Source: Cadophora sp. MPI-SDFR-AT-0126
Lineage: Eukaryota > Ascomycota > Leotiomycetes > Helotiales > Ploettnerulaceae
NCBI GenBank assembly: GCA_020747065.1
Contig: JAGMVK010000009.1
Coordinates: 806,001-870,000, forward strand
DNA length: 64,000 bases
Direction of reading: 5' to 3'
In this document: in pieces, positions 33,101-43,923 of the stretch
How the letters are laid out: the number at the start of each line of letters is the position of its first letter
Position numbering within the stretch: position 1 is the stretch's first letter
The notes under the pieces: model-generated
The model's input: only the letters and a program-made list of their open reading frames with translations
What the model was told of the DNA's origin: nothing
The model's database searches: none
Position numbers and translations under genes: made by a program

Positions 33101-34822
33101 TCATACGAAAAGACCCTGCTCGACGAGGCTATCAATATCGCCACCAGCCGCCCTGACAGCTCTCAGCGCAGCCTGAGACAGCTTCCTCCTCTTGTCAAGA
33201 GCCTCTTTCTCCCTTCTTGCCTTGGTCTTCGAAGAGCCACTCGGCGCAACACCCGTCAGGATCTTCCTGCTATCACTGGGCGTGTAGTTGACAAAATCGA
33301 CGCTGCCTGTAGTCGGTGTCCTGGGGGTCGACTGCTGACTTGTTTTGGGCGTCTTGCGCTTCCGGACGTGGAAGCCTGCCGGCGCTGAGCAGTTGGGGGA
33401 AGTTGGTTCGGAATCACTGGATGCGGAACGACTCTTACGTACGGGGGTGGAAGGTTGTGGATGTCTTGACCGGGCGTGATAAGAGGCTTGTCGGTTATGG
33501 TTAACATGCTGGTGGTGTTGTTGTTGGTGCTGGTGGAGCTGGTGCTGGTGCGGCTGAGAGTGAGGGCTGGAAAAATAGCCTTGTGGCGGAAGCATGGGCG
33601 GAGTAGCCAGGACAAAGGATTGCTGGGCGGAGGTGTCGGGCATTTGGATCATAAGTCCGTTGGCCATTCCTGAAGAATCGTATCCAATATGGTTGTTGTC
33701 GAATGCAAGATCGTTCTGCAGCTGCAATGCTAGACTTTTGCTTGCGCGCTGTGGGTTGCTGAATTTGGTTGGGGATGGATGCGCCAGGGGTGCTGTAGCA
33801 GCATGATTCCACCAGAGTGGAGAGTCTATCTCCGGGTAAACCGTCGAGTTTCCGTATGTGTTGAAATCGGGAGAGCCTGGCAATTGTGACCAGGACGAAC
33901 AAGCATTTGGAGCTTGAGGCGTGACTGGGAACAGCGCATTGTCTAAACGTAGTTGCTGACTCGTCTGCCGCGACGGAAAGCGGTCTAAAGTCGGAGTCGA
34001 AAGTGGAGTATCGTATGGCGTTGAACGAGCCATGTGCTGTGTTAAAGCATGTTTATACGACATGCCATTGAGAAGCTCTCCTTTCTGAGGATCGATGGTG
34101 TTCGAGAACTGTAGACCATCTGGCGCTCTGGTAGATGGGGGCGGCGAAAGAGGCGCTTCATTCTGCTCGAAATCGAAGTCGAAATCCGCACTGTCCAAAT
34201 CAAATTTCTGCTCCCAGAGGTCGAGGCTGCTTGTATTCTGATGGCTCGTTCGCATCATGGCTGAAGTCGCCTTTGCTTTTCTGATAGGACTTCGAAGTGC
34301 GCTTTTATCGACACTCGAGGCTGTTCTGTTGAAGGTCTTGGACAAAGATTCAACAATGCGCTTCTTCCTTCGCAGTGTAGGCGCTGGGCCACGAGTTGGA
34401 GATGATGGCAGAGATGTTTGGGTATGTGCGGGGAGTCGAGGAGAATCTAAGTAGATGCCTTCGAGGCTGAGCAGCTCGCTATCAGAGACTGCGGCTCTTT
34501 CTGATGCGTAGAAACGGTCGGTTGAAGCTGAGTGTGAGGCTACAGTTCGCTCCGTCGTCGCCCAAGTTCCGTCAGGCCATGAATCCTTAGGGGCAACGGT
34601 AGGCTTGTTTCCAGTTTCAGTGAGGCTCAAAGATGCATACTCGGAGTTGCTTTCTGATCTTTTCATCAAGGTTGATTCTGGTAGAGGGTAGTCACCAGTC
34701 TCAACTTCGGCAGGGCCATAAGTGAGAAACTGGTCAAAGAAGTCACTGCCGAAATCCTCGCAGCCTTGCACAAACATGTCGGGGCCCTTATCGGCCGAGC
34801 AGGCAACGGCGGAGAATGACAT
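33101..34822 (-). CDS. wetA: Developmental regulator WetA
   Basis: Intronless, 573 aa from the ATG at 34820-34822 to the TGA at 33101. WetA is the late-acting member of the central conidiation pathway (BrlA-AbaA-WetA in aspergilli) and controls spore-wall maturation and dormancy. The diagnostic part is the C-terminus: FVNYTPSDSRKILTGVAPSG, then KARREKEALDKRRKLSQAA and a final SLVEQGLFV, which are nearly invariant. The N-terminus has an acidic DFGSDFFDQFL motif. The middle is low complexity, with basic patches (TLRRKKRIVE) and a His/Gln-rich tract at about residues 425-450. WetA outside this C-terminal block is poorly conserved. A long upstream region is typical of a developmental gene. Confidence 0.94.
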   Translation of the reverse strand: MSFSAVACSADKGPDMFVQGCEDFGSDFFDQFLTYGPAEVETGDYPLPESTLMKRSESNSEYASLSLTETGNKPTVAPKDSWPDGTWATTERTVASHSASTDRFYASERAAVSDSELLSLEGIYLDSPRLPAHTQTSLPSSPTRGPAPTLRRKKRIVESLSKTFNRTASSVDKSALRSPIRKAKATSAMMRTSHQNTSSLDLWEQKFDLDSADFDFDFEQNEAPLSPPPSTRAPDGLQFSNTIDPQKGELLNGMSYKHALTQHMARSTPYDTPLSTPTLDRFPSRQTSQQLRLDNALFPVTPQAPNACSSWSQLPGSPDFNTYGNSTVYPEIDSPLWWNHAATAPLAHPSPTKFSNPQRASKSLALQLQNDLAFDNNHIGYDSSGMANGLMIQMPDTSAQQSFVLATPPMLPPQGYFSSPHSQPHQHQLHQHQQQHHQHVNHNRQASYHARSRHPQPSTPVRKSRSASSDSEPTSPNCSAPAGFHVRKRKTPKTSQQSTPRTPTTGSVDFVNYTPSDSRKILTGVAPSGSSKTKARREKEALDKRRKLSQAALRAVRAAGGDIDSLVEQGLFV

Positions 34823-36005
34823 ACTGAGTCAGGCTGATGCGAGAGAGAGGTTGAGTTTCAAAGTATATCCCGATGTATTGCCCGTGTGAATCAGTGAGGA
34901 GAAATTCCCTGTAGGGTAAGGAGTCTGCTTCGAGATCTGAGACAGCAAGCCTACAAAACTGTCCGGGAGAAGATACTTATGCAAATACTGGATCCATCGA
35001 AGTCATACCACTATCTACATTATGGTGCACTATTCCGCCTACAATAGGGAATGGAATGCGGGTGTCTCTGAAGGGGGTGATCTGCCCCACACGTGATCGT
35101 CGATGATTGGCTCGTCGAGCAAACAAAGGAGCGGTCCATTGACCAGCCATCCCAATGTCTGCAATTCTGAAAGGGGTCGGAACAATTGGGATTGTGGGTG
35201 ATAAGTGGTGCGGTTGAGGAATGCCGCCTATCGTGTCGCATTCCTTTCATCACGATGCAACCCCAGGGTGCGACGCCCATGCAGCAACACCATGATTCCC
35301 AAGACCAACATCGACGAAAACAAAGAAAAACGGCAGAGTCGACGAGGGTAGTCATGATTCTTGGGAAGGGGTGTATTGCGAGCAAAGCCTTGAGTGCCAG
35401 TGACCTCTGCACCAACTTGGGCAACACTACAACGGTCATACCATCACCACTTCAGAGGTGGCTGGTAGAAACAATGAAATCCATTTTGCAGAGCCACTAA
35501 TGAACTGCCAAGACCTACATTTCATTGTGGTAATCCTCTCGAGTCTTTGAATTGTTGGAATGCGACGTGCCACACAAAGACTCGCAACGAGAAACCTGCA
35601 CATTGTAAATCCCAGCCACCATAAAGACGCAAACGGAACTCTAGTGGTTCTGAACTACAATCCGAAGTCGGTGTCCTGAAATTTGTTCTATCGAGGTGCA
35701 GACGTTGCTTGATCTCACCGGGTTCCTGCATCTGATGCAGTGATGCAGTGGAGTTCTGCAGGTACACATCACGTCTCCACATAACATAGCAGATGGTGAC
35801 ACAATACTTGTGATCATAAAAACATGACATAATGCGCACAAGCGAATCAGTTTGTAACGAAATGAGGGCAGTACATATTCATTATTGGCTGCACTAATAC
35901 TCGCGAAAGCATAAAGACTCGAGGACAAAGAAAAAAAAACCCATCGCAACAATTTCCAAACAAAGCAAGCAGAGCTATCCTAAAAGATTGAACATGAGAA
36001 TGACA
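34823..36005. other. Long upstream region of wetA
   Basis: About 1.2 kb separate wetA from the GNAT gene. No gene is supported. It should hold the wetA promoter and perhaps a long leader. Three CATTCY-type hexamers occur (35053, 35239, 35557), about the number expected by chance. Confidence 0.5.
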
Positions 36006-36605
36006 CTACGTGCCCCAAGGAGCCGGGAGGGGACCAAGTCCTCGCGCCCGTCTACCCGCCTCCCAAGTTGCCAAATCAAAAGTATAGGCCACACTTTCCT
36101 CGGGCGGGTTCCTGTTCATCCAGTGATTTCCCGGGACTTCCAAATGCCCAAGGCAAAGCCCATTCATCATGGCTCTGAAAGGCGCATTGGCAGTCTTAGT
36201 CTCGAGGAACAGTTGTCTTCGCAGGAGACCTCTGAGTGCACAGTTGAACAGTGTTCCGAAAGCTTCTTTCCCGTAACCGTGATCACTACGCCTCCAATCG
36301 ATGCTGCCTCCAACGCTGCTTATGTCGCCTCTTGGAGCGTTAAGCTCGATGATCCCGATTAATTCTCCACCCGTGACTGCCATGTCTGGAGTGGGATTAT
36401 TCGTTCTCAAGACAATCATGAACAGAATCTGTTTCTCGTTCCACAATTGCACTATGCTTCTATGCAAAGCATCGCCCCTTAGATCAGGTCTCTCTACAGC
36501 ACCGTATACGTTATTTCTTTGGTCGGAGTTAATCCGTTCGTATGCACTCAGATCCGAGGCGTCGAAACTTCGTAGAGTGAGGCGGAGAGTAGTGAATCTC
36601 CACAC
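36006..36605 (-). CDS. GNAT-family N-acetyltransferase, 5' end disrupted
   Basis: The frame of 199 codons has the acetyltransferase fold of RimJ/RimL-type GNATs: a first strand FTTLRLTLRSFDASDL, a long substrate helix, ELIGIIEL as a central strand, and RRSDHGYGKEAF as the acetyl-CoA pyrophosphate loop. These enzymes move an acetyl group from acetyl-CoA to an amine; the substrate is unknown. There is no ATG in this frame before the conserved part. Upstream stop codons close it, and the first codon of the open stretch is GTG. One base out of frame, at 36643-36645, an ATG begins MADFFNEHVAAMRRV, which is what such a protein would be expected to start with. Either a 1-nt frameshift has broken the start, or an upstream exon was missed. 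It may be a pseudogene or a sequence error. Confidence 0.65.
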   Translation of the reverse strand: MWRFTTLRLTLRSFDASDLSAYERINSDQRNNVYGAVERPDLRGDALHRSIVQLWNEKQILFMIVLRTNNPTPDMAVTGGELIGIIELNAPRGDISSVGGSIDWRRSDHGYGKEAFGTLFNCALRGLLRRQLFLETKTANAPFRAMMNGLCLGHLEVPGNHWMNRNPPEESVAYTFDLATWEAGRRARGLGPLPAPWGT

Positions 36606-36645
36606 GTCGCATCGCAGCTACATGTTCATTGAAGAAATCTGCCAT

Positions 36646-37245
36646 TTTCGCTTGATCGAAATTGACAGTTGAGTGGTATGATGAGAGATGCTGTTCACAG
36701 TGACCCTGGATATTCTGGTTGTCTTGTACTGAAGCGTTGGTGATAATGAAGCAGAGGTAAGTCTACAGCAAGGTAACTTTGTATTTATACTCAATCCAAT
36801 AAATCAGGAGAGTCACATCATAACATGAAATCTGGACGGAGGACAATCACGTAGCCATTTACTGTTAGAGTGTGAATGAGCCCTGGAAAACACCTGCGAA
36901 TCATCTCTCAACTGACTTCCAGACATGCCAAATTAGACTGAGCAGAAATAAACACAAGGCAAGATGACTTCAACAAGGACGTTCTGAAGGGAATCTCAAC
37001 CGCCGAGAATAAAAATTGAGCAAGGATTATTCGTAAAGAGGAAGAAGTGGTACTACCACTGGTGTAGGTAGAATGACATGTTAGATGTTTCAAAACAAAT
37101 AGCGAATATGAAAAGCAAACAAAGGGAAATGTCACAAGTATTCTTCTATTTCAGTCCTCCTGCTACCGTCACATAGAAGTCTCAAGGAACGACGATATTC
37201 GCCCAAATGCTGTACCGATGCAGATGTACTCATACACTATTCACA
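36646..37245. other. Intergenic between GNAT gene and RFC1 3' end
   Basis: 600 bp without supported gene; includes the region where a missing first exon of the GNAT gene would have to lie. Confidence 0.45.
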
Positions 37246-40200
37246 TCACTTCTTTCCTTTCCCCTTTGCAGCTGGTTTCGCCTTGGGTTTAGCCCTGCCC
37301 TTCTTAGGCTTGACATCTTCCTCGGAGTCCTCTTCGTCATCGTCATCATCCATTTTTGCAGCCTTCTTCCTTGGTGCTTTCTTTGCAGGTGCCTTCTTGG
37401 CCTTGGGTTGCTTGATGTACTTGTCTTTCTTCAGATCGGTTTCATCGTCATCGTCTTTAACTTCGGTAACTTCTACTTCGTCGACTTCTTCTTCGAAGGC
37501 CTCTTCAAGATCTGGCGCTTGCTTCGTCGCCTTTGCGGGTGCCATGACATTGCTGGCTTTCATGAATGGCAGAGGGTGAGTCCGGGCATTATACCTGATG
37601 ATGTTAATTATGGTAATCCCAAAAAATCACATTGTACTTACTGTCTGGTGAACGAAGCTTTCGTCTGGGTTTCCAAGTGGACTTTCTCCTGATCTTGAGG
37701 TCCCAGTCCAAGCTCCATGATATTGTCGAAGTCATCTCTCGTGAGGAAGTAGCTGTCCATCAAGTCGATGACCTCTTCCACGCAGTCCTTGCCCTCAACC
37801 TCGAGTCTTTTTATCATCTGAGTCCAGAGCACAGGGAGGTACTGCTGGCGAATCTCATGACGATCTCCAGATGTTCGTAGTCGCATGTGCGACTGGATTT
37901 CCTTCACAAACCGACTGAGTTTTCCGAGCTTGCTATTGTTACCCAACCATTTTGTGAAGGCTGTCTGGCCAGTCATAAGTCCGGCTGCGAAGGAGGCAGG
38001 TCTGACAGCACTGAAAACAGCGTGCGTTGGCATCAGACTCCATTGTTGCTGCGAACCGTGAATCATCCTATCTACCAAGTCTCCATCGCTTATGCTTTCT
38101 GCTGCCTGGTCCGCGAGCTGTAACGCCTTGAGGCGTGCTTCTCGAGGACTCAGATTGGAAGCAAGCGTAGGCTTGGTGCTGAGGTAGTTCTCTTGAATCA
38201 TCAAGTAACTGAACTCGTGATCATTGAAGTATAGCTCGATCTTGTCATTGAGAGTAGCTTTGCTGGAGGGTGCAAACATGCCTCCGCCCAGTAGTTTGTG
38301 ACAGATATCCCACGGTTTCAGGACGACATGCTTCTCCCATGCTTTTGACATAGCCTTACTTTGATCAAAATCCATTGCAGTTTGGTCAAGTTTGGCAGTT
38401 GATATCATATTGATAATTTGCCGGATGTCCTTGTTGCTACCTTCGATAAGCGCTTCGATGACTGGCATGGGCAACTTCAGACCTTCTCTGTGACAAATGG
38501 TGGCAATGCGTGATTTCACTTGGTCGCCAGTTGGTCGTCTGAATGGCATGTCGAAGGTGACAAAATCGAACGGTTTCATCTTTTGCAGCTTTCTTTCGTT
38601 GCAGATTAAAATCATGGGAATGTCGGTTGTCTTGCACACTTTGGCGAGAGCCCCAACACCTCCACGATCTCCAGCAGACATTCCGTCAACTTCATCCATG
38701 ATTAGGACGATCTTTTTCTTCTGGATATCGACGTCTTTGCCATCCCCAGCAAAATAGCCCTTCAAAGAGGTATTGTTCAGCACTTCGTGCAGCCCTGCTT
38801 CGACCATCTTCTTGCTTCGGGTATCACTTGCGTTGCTTTCGATGATATCGTATCCAGACAACTTTGCAGCCAAATGAGCAGCGGTTGTCTTTCCGATACC
38901 GGGAGGGCCATGAATAATGATTGCTCGGTAGCCACCGAGCCCGTCAGGACCCTTGTGTTGGAAGTTGTATTTATGGGCTTTTGGCCAACCTCTCAGCCAC
39001 TCTCCAATCCTCTCTACAGCAGCTTTATTGCCGCAGATCTGGTTGAGAGAAGTTGGTGCGTATTTGGTAGTCCACAGTTGCGAACTTGGATCGATCTTGC
39101 GTACAGGAGCTGCCGCCTGCGTTCCCTTCAACTTGGCAAGTTTCTGGGCCTCCTTTTCTGTCTTTTCAGCCTCAGCAGCCTTTCTCTTCTCTTCTCTCTC
39201 CATTTCCTCCGCTTCCTTCTTGATCTTTTCCATTTCCGCTTTCTTCTTTTCCATGTTCTTCTCAGCAGCTTTGCCATCTCCACCGTTGGCTGGTAATTTA
39301 CTGATGAGCGCGAACAAACCGTCTTCATTGATTGTCTTGATCTTCATATCCTGAATCTTTCGAAGCTTACTTGGCCCGGCATCGTTTCCCAGCACAACGA
39401 AACTTGTCTTGCTACTTGGAGCAGTGGTGACTTTGCCCCCATAGCGTTTGACAAGCTCTTGCCCTTCCTCTCTGGACAGGGTCTCGAGAAGTCCTGTAAA
39501 CACGAAAGTCATACCTGCTAGACAGTTTTCTTCACCTGTGGGAATGTCTTTCGACCCTGCTGCAGGTGGAGGTCCTGCATTTCCTCCACCACCGGTACCC
39601 TTTCTGAAGTCGAACTTCACATTTTCGTCTTTCGGAGGCGGCGTAGGTGCTCGAACAGTTGGAATACTGTCGAGAATGGCCTGCAAAGCCGCACTCTCTG
39701 GCTCTGGCTCCTTGGTCTTTCTGGGGGCTCGGGCTTTCTTCGCAGGAGGTTGTTTTGCGGATTTACCCTTGGAAGCTTTGTTGGCAGGCACAATGTCATC
39801 CTCTTCCGAGTCAGATTCCAAATCCACGGACTTCCTCTTCTTGCTTCCAGCCTTAGGCGCTGGCTTGTCGATAACCATGGCATCATTACTGTCGTCCACC
39901 ATAACAAAAGAGTCTGCATCCTTCATTTCGACGTCTTCCTTCTTCTTCTTGGCCGGTGATGCCTTGCCCTTCGTGGTCGTCCTCTTTGGCTGAATGACAG
40001 GGTCATCGTCACTTTCTATCTCAACATATCCATCATCCTTCCGTTTGCCAGACTTCTTGACATCCGCAGCGAAAATATCATCCGAGACATCGTCGCCATC
40101 GTCCAGAAAAGCAAACTCATCATCGTCATTCAGTTCACTGTATGATGTTGTTGTCCTCTTCTTGCGTGCAGATGAACGGCTTCCATTTTCAATTTCTGGA

Positions 40201-40632
40201 GCTGCTTTCGATTTCACGGGCGTAGACTTGGGTTTCGGCTTGGTGCTGGAGGCAAAGTAGTCTGCTGTGCTGGTTTCTTCACCCTTTGGAGATTCTTTCT
40301 TCCTATATCGAATGTTAGTGGGTCTGTATAAATGATACAACATTACTTACAAAGCTTTCTTCGCCGCAGGCTTCGCAGTTGCTTTCTTGGGTCTATGATT
40401 GTTAACGTGTGAGTTCCTGGAAACAAAGTTGGTATCATACGGCTCTTCCTCATCGTCACTATCTTCAATAACTTTTCGGCTTTCTATAGTATGTTAGCTG
40501 GTCGACATCCGTGGTCGAGCTTTTGAACTAACTGCTTCTTTTCTTCTTGGAATCCTCTTCCTTCTTGGTTTCCTTCTCTCGAATTGGCGTGGCGGTCTTG
40601 CCTCCAAAAAAGCTCCGAATATCCGCAGGCAT
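37246..40632 (-). CDS. RFC1: Replication factor C large subunit RFC1
   Basis: Multi-exon gene of about 1,060 aa, read from the ATG at 40630-40632 to the stop at 37246. RFC1 is the large subunit of the clamp loader that places PCNA on primed DNA. The first exon encodes MPADIRSFFGG, a PIP-box-like PCNA-binding start. Acidic and basic stretches follow, then a BRCT domain (CLAGMTFVFTGLLETLSREE). The AAA+ module has Walker A HGPPGIGKTT and Walker B IMDEVDGMSAGD, and the RFC1-specific C-terminal domain follows. Three short introns lie at about 40.3-40.5 kb. A last intron near 37.6 kb links the main frame to YNARTHPLPFMKASNVM, a conserved RFC1 stretch, and a Lys/Asp-rich tail. The RFC1 promoter is shared with MRPL16, which runs the other way. 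Confidence 0.95.
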
Positions 40633-40927
40633 ATTGACAATCTACGTGAAAATCAATGCTTGACCATTGATAGCAGTGCAGGACATGTTCCTGACTCAAA
40701 ATCCCCTCGCGTTGTGGAGGAATTGTTGTCGAGAGTTTTTGGCCGAAGTTGATGATGCCTTGACGCGACTGATTACACGAGAAAGCGCGACCATGCCCGT
40801 GCATCAGGCAGCTTAATTGATTTTGGCCCGAGCAATCAGGCCTGAGTGAGGCATCAACATGTTCAGTTGTCCTAAGAAATCTCAAGACTTGTGAGCTTCA
40901 CTTCAGCAGTCAATTTAATTCACAACC
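40633..40927. promoter_or_regulatory. Bidirectional promoter of RFC1 and MRPL16
   Basis: Only 295 bp separate the two divergent start codons, so both promoters and 5' UTRs must fit here. No specific factor site is claimed. Confidence 0.6.
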
Positions 40928-41786
40928 ATGAAGCTCCGAAATATTTCGAGCTTAACTGCTCATCTCGATAGGCTTTCTATAGACTCGACACCTGTACGGC
41001 CAATCAGTACAGCTCTATCCGCCTTTTCGAATAAAACAAATGCATCCCAAAATGCCTCCACTTCCCGCCGTCCTTTTTCGAGTACAACAGCCCGCGCTGG
41101 GAATTGGCTGCTCCCGACGATGCCAGAGAAGAAGCGTTCACGGAAAGGCCGCCCTCGCGTTCCAACAGGAGGTTCAGCAAGAGGAACAACGATGGTTTGG
41201 GGCGATTATGGGTTAAGGATGGCAGATCACCATCGCAGAGTCAGCGCTTCGCAATTGAAGATCGGAGAAGACGCTATAAAAGTCCGTCTAAAGGGAATGC
41301 GTTATCGGTTGTACAAGAGAGTTTGTGCAAGCATCGGTGTTTATAGCAGTGGGAATGAGGTATGTTTTGGTCAGGTTGAAAGGAGAGAGCTGCGGCTAAT
41401 CTACATGCAGGTCCGTATGGGTAAAGGAAAGGGATCTTTTGATCATTGGGCGTCCAGAATTGCTGTTAGTAAGGTCATCTTCGAGTTGAAGGGAGACATC
41501 CACGAGCAAGTAGCAAGGGATGCATTCCGAATAGCTGGGAATAAGATGCCAGGTTAGTGCATCCTACACTCTTCCAAAGTTTACAACTGCTAACATTTGG
41601 ACTGGAGGAATGTACGAATTCGTGAAGAGAGGAGATCCTCCGGTCGTGGGAATCACAAAGTTGAATGGGGTTACTTTGGCGGAATTGAAGAGGCCAAGAA
41701 GGAAAGATCCTCTACCTATGCCGGGTGATGGAGCTGTGGAGACAACCTCTAAAACGACGTCCACATCTACGTCGCCGGAAGCGTAG
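40928..41786 (+). CDS. MRPL16: Mitochondrial large-subunit ribosomal protein uL16m (MRPL16)
   Basis: Three exons read in frame. The first ends at YSSGNE, an intron (GTATG...CAG, about 51 nt) leads to VRMGKGKGSFDHWASRIAVS, and a second intron splits the codon between MPG and MYEFVKRGDPP. The stop is at 41784-41786, giving about 250 aa. uL16 sits near the peptidyl-transferase centre and the A-site tRNA elbow. The family core is visible: the L16 signature around RMGKGKGSFDHWA and the following FELKGDIHEQVARDAFRIAG helix. The N-terminal ~60 residues are Ser/Arg-rich, a mitochondrial presequence. The Pro/Thr/Ser-rich tail is an extension. Confidence 0.92.
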
Positions 41787-42109
41787 AGATATGAATGTAA
41801 AATTCATATAAAATGTACAATATGAGAGCCAATCAGTCTGGCATTAAGATCATAGAGAAAGGGATGGAGACTCGCACATGGGATATGCTTGCAAACCAAC
41901 ACTGTCGGAGACATTCTCCTCCTCGAGAAAGCATCAATAAGATTTGTGTGCAAAGTAATAGCAGTTTTTGCTACTTGAGACCCGTTGATTTACAGCGACC
42001 TCCCATAACAACGCCTTGCTCCCAGATCGATTACCCATCCCACGCCCTAAACGCCACGCCAAAATCAAAAAGACACACCCTCCAGCGTTCCCCCTGGTTT
42101 TTGAATTCT
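41787..42109. other. Convergent 3' flanks of MRPL16 and TFB5
   Basis: 323 bp between two facing stop codons; no gene or repeat seen. Confidence 0.5.
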
Positions 42110-42440
42110 CTAGTCCATATCTGACTCATCTGCAACAGCTTGAGTCTCTCTCAGAATCTGATCTTGTCAGTCGTGCCACTCAACAAAGCATAGATTCACG
42201 TACATCGTCCAGTTTCTGTTTTAGAATCGCAAGCATATTCTCTTTGATCACCAAAGTCTGGTCATCCAGCTCCTCAACGATGAAAGCGTGGTCTCCGGCA
42301 TCTATTTTGACGATGATGGACTTGATAGATGGGTCGCACTCCACCAGGACACCTGATATTGGTTAGCTTTGCGTGACAAAGACAGGCTGTTGAACTTCTG
42401 CAGAGTGAGTGTTTTGCTGACCTCTGATAGCTCTGGGCAT
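42110..42440 (-). CDS. TFB5: TFIIH subunit TFB5 (TTDA/GTF2H5 homologue)
   Basis: Three small exons (42422-42440, 42204-42352, 42110-42157) total 216 nt and give 71 aa, the usual TFB5 length. The protein begins MPRAIRGVLVECDPS, contains a core ending in FIVEELDDQTLVIKENM, and ends in an acidic helix. TFB5 stabilises the TFIIH core through TFB2 and is needed for nucleotide-excision repair. The gene is too fragmented to appear as a clear ORF; the 19-nt first exon carries only six codons plus one base. The splices are supported because they rebuild the conserved start and the ILRETQ helix in frame. Confidence 0.9.
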
Positions 42441-43050
42441 CTTGAATCCTAAGTATGTAGGTATCTTGGAGTGGAATCTTGGTACGCTTTCGACTTGGCG
42501 ATTCGGACTCTGAGATGTCGTATTTATTGACTTGTGATTTCTACTTCTAGAAGGCTGAGGCGGCACTCTTTAGCTCGGCAACGCAAGTCGACCGTTGCAA
42601 ACAAAGTCAAAATCTGCAGGGATGTATGTCTCTTTGCATCGAATGAGGGGCAGCCAGCCATTCACCCCAAGCTTTTGCCATTCCGGCACATCCGAGTTGG
42701 GAAACTCTCCAAGGATCGAATGACGACGAGCCATTGAAAGTGCCGTGCTGATAAATAATTGTGAGCATTTGCCTAGGTTGAAGCATTCAGACATACCCGT
42801 CTGCGATGGTAACTTCTTCTCCCTCTTCTCCTACTTGCTTTCTTCTTACTCCGATATATGTTGTTTCTTCTTCGCACTTCAAACACTCAGGACCGGATCA
42901 TCGACTCGCCTTCTACCCCATGGGCATGACGAAACGTCAATGAAGCTCTCCAAGACAGGGCCGTAGCACCGGGATCGAGCTTTTTCCTCATAAACACTTA
43001 CCTTTCATACTTCTGAATAATAATTTACGGAATCGAACAGAGAAACAAAC
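42441..43050. other. Divergent intergenic region between TFB5 and the mucin-like gene
   Basis: 610 bp between two start codons pointing apart; both promoters are expected here. A CT-rich stretch at about 42810-42870 resembles a fungal pyrimidine-rich leader. No gene seen. Confidence 0.45.
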
Positions 43051-43923
43051 ATGACCTCGAGAAGGAGGACGACCAGCTGCCTATGCACTCGGTCTCTTCA
43101 TTTATCCTCCGCAGTACTATTCCTTTCCGCAATCCTCCCCTCGTCCTCCTTCGCGCAGATCACAGACCCCGCATCCTCGAACCCCTCGAACATCGCAACT
43201 TCACTCACTCAGACCCCAAGCACCCTCCAAACACAAACACCAACCTCCATCCCTCCCTCATCGACCTCCAATGCCTCTCCCTCACCCACGCAAAGCAGTT
43301 CCCCATCAACAACCCCAATAGACGGAGACAACAACGGCCGAAACAGCAATGGGATGTTCAACTACTACTTCATAATTGTCGCTATCGTCGTCATCCTCTT
43401 CGTCATAACAATGCTCTACATCGGCAAGCGCAAGAAACGGAAAGCCGCCATCATGCGCTCAAACTCGCAGCGCGCACTCGCACAGGACGTTGAAGGTCTA
43501 CGCAACCGATTTGGCATGGGCAGGGGCGCGATGCGGAGGGCTCATGCCGGAGGTTTGGGTACGGGAGTTGGTGACGGACGGGGTGCTGGTGCCGTTGAGA
43601 GGACGGAGGGGTTGAATGAGAGGGGGGAGGCACCGCCCCCGTATAGACCGGGCTCAAAACCCCCGAGTTTGAGGAGTAGTGATGGGGTTGCTGTGAGGGA
43701 AGTGCCGAGTCGAGAGAGGGATGGTGGTGAGCAGGCGGTGGAGATGGATACTATTGTGAGGCCGACGCCGACGTCCGGGCAGGATCCACCGGGTTATCAT
43801 GAAGAGATAAATGGCAATGGGACTGCGAATAATGGTGGAAATGAGAGCTGGGCTGATCTAGAAATGACGAGGCCGACGCCAGCTGTGACTGCTCCGCCTA
43901 GGAGGGATACATCTACAGAGTAG
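43051..43923 (+). CDS. Single-pass membrane protein with Ser/Thr-rich ectodomain and PY-motif tail
   Basis: Intronless, 290 aa. A basic N-terminus and hydrophobic stretch (SSAVLFLSAILPSSSFAQI) look like a signal peptide cleaved near residue 35. A short Ser/Thr/Pro-rich, probably O-mannosylated ectodomain follows, then one membrane helix (YYFIIVAIVVILFVITMLYI) and a stop-transfer GKRKKRK. The cytosolic tail of about 150 residues is Gly/Arg-rich and contains APPPYRPG and DPPGYHEE, which resemble PY motifs recognised by Rsp5-type WW domains. This architecture recalls fungal wall-stress sensors or endocytosed surface proteins, but no Cys-rich WSC domain is present. I do not assign a family. Confidence 0.75.
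   Translation: MTSRRRTTSCLCTRSLHLSSAVLFLSAILPSSSFAQITDPASSNPSNIATSLTQTPSTLQTQTPTSIPPSSTSNASPSPTQSSSPSTTPIDGDNNGRNSNGMFNYYFIIVAIVVILFVITMLYIGKRKKRKAAIMRSNSQRALAQDVEGLRNRFGMGRGAMRRAHAGGLGTGVGDGRGAGAVERTEGLNERGEAPPPYRPGSKPPSLRSSDGVAVREVPSRERDGGEQAVEMDTIVRPTPTSGQDPPGYHEEINGNGTANNGGNESWADLEMTRPTPAVTAPPRRDTSTE

Noticed and set aside
34823..36005. Three CATTCY hexamers upstream of wetA as AbaA response elements
   Set aside because: In 1.2 kb on two strands about one is expected by chance; three is not decisive and their positions are not clustered.
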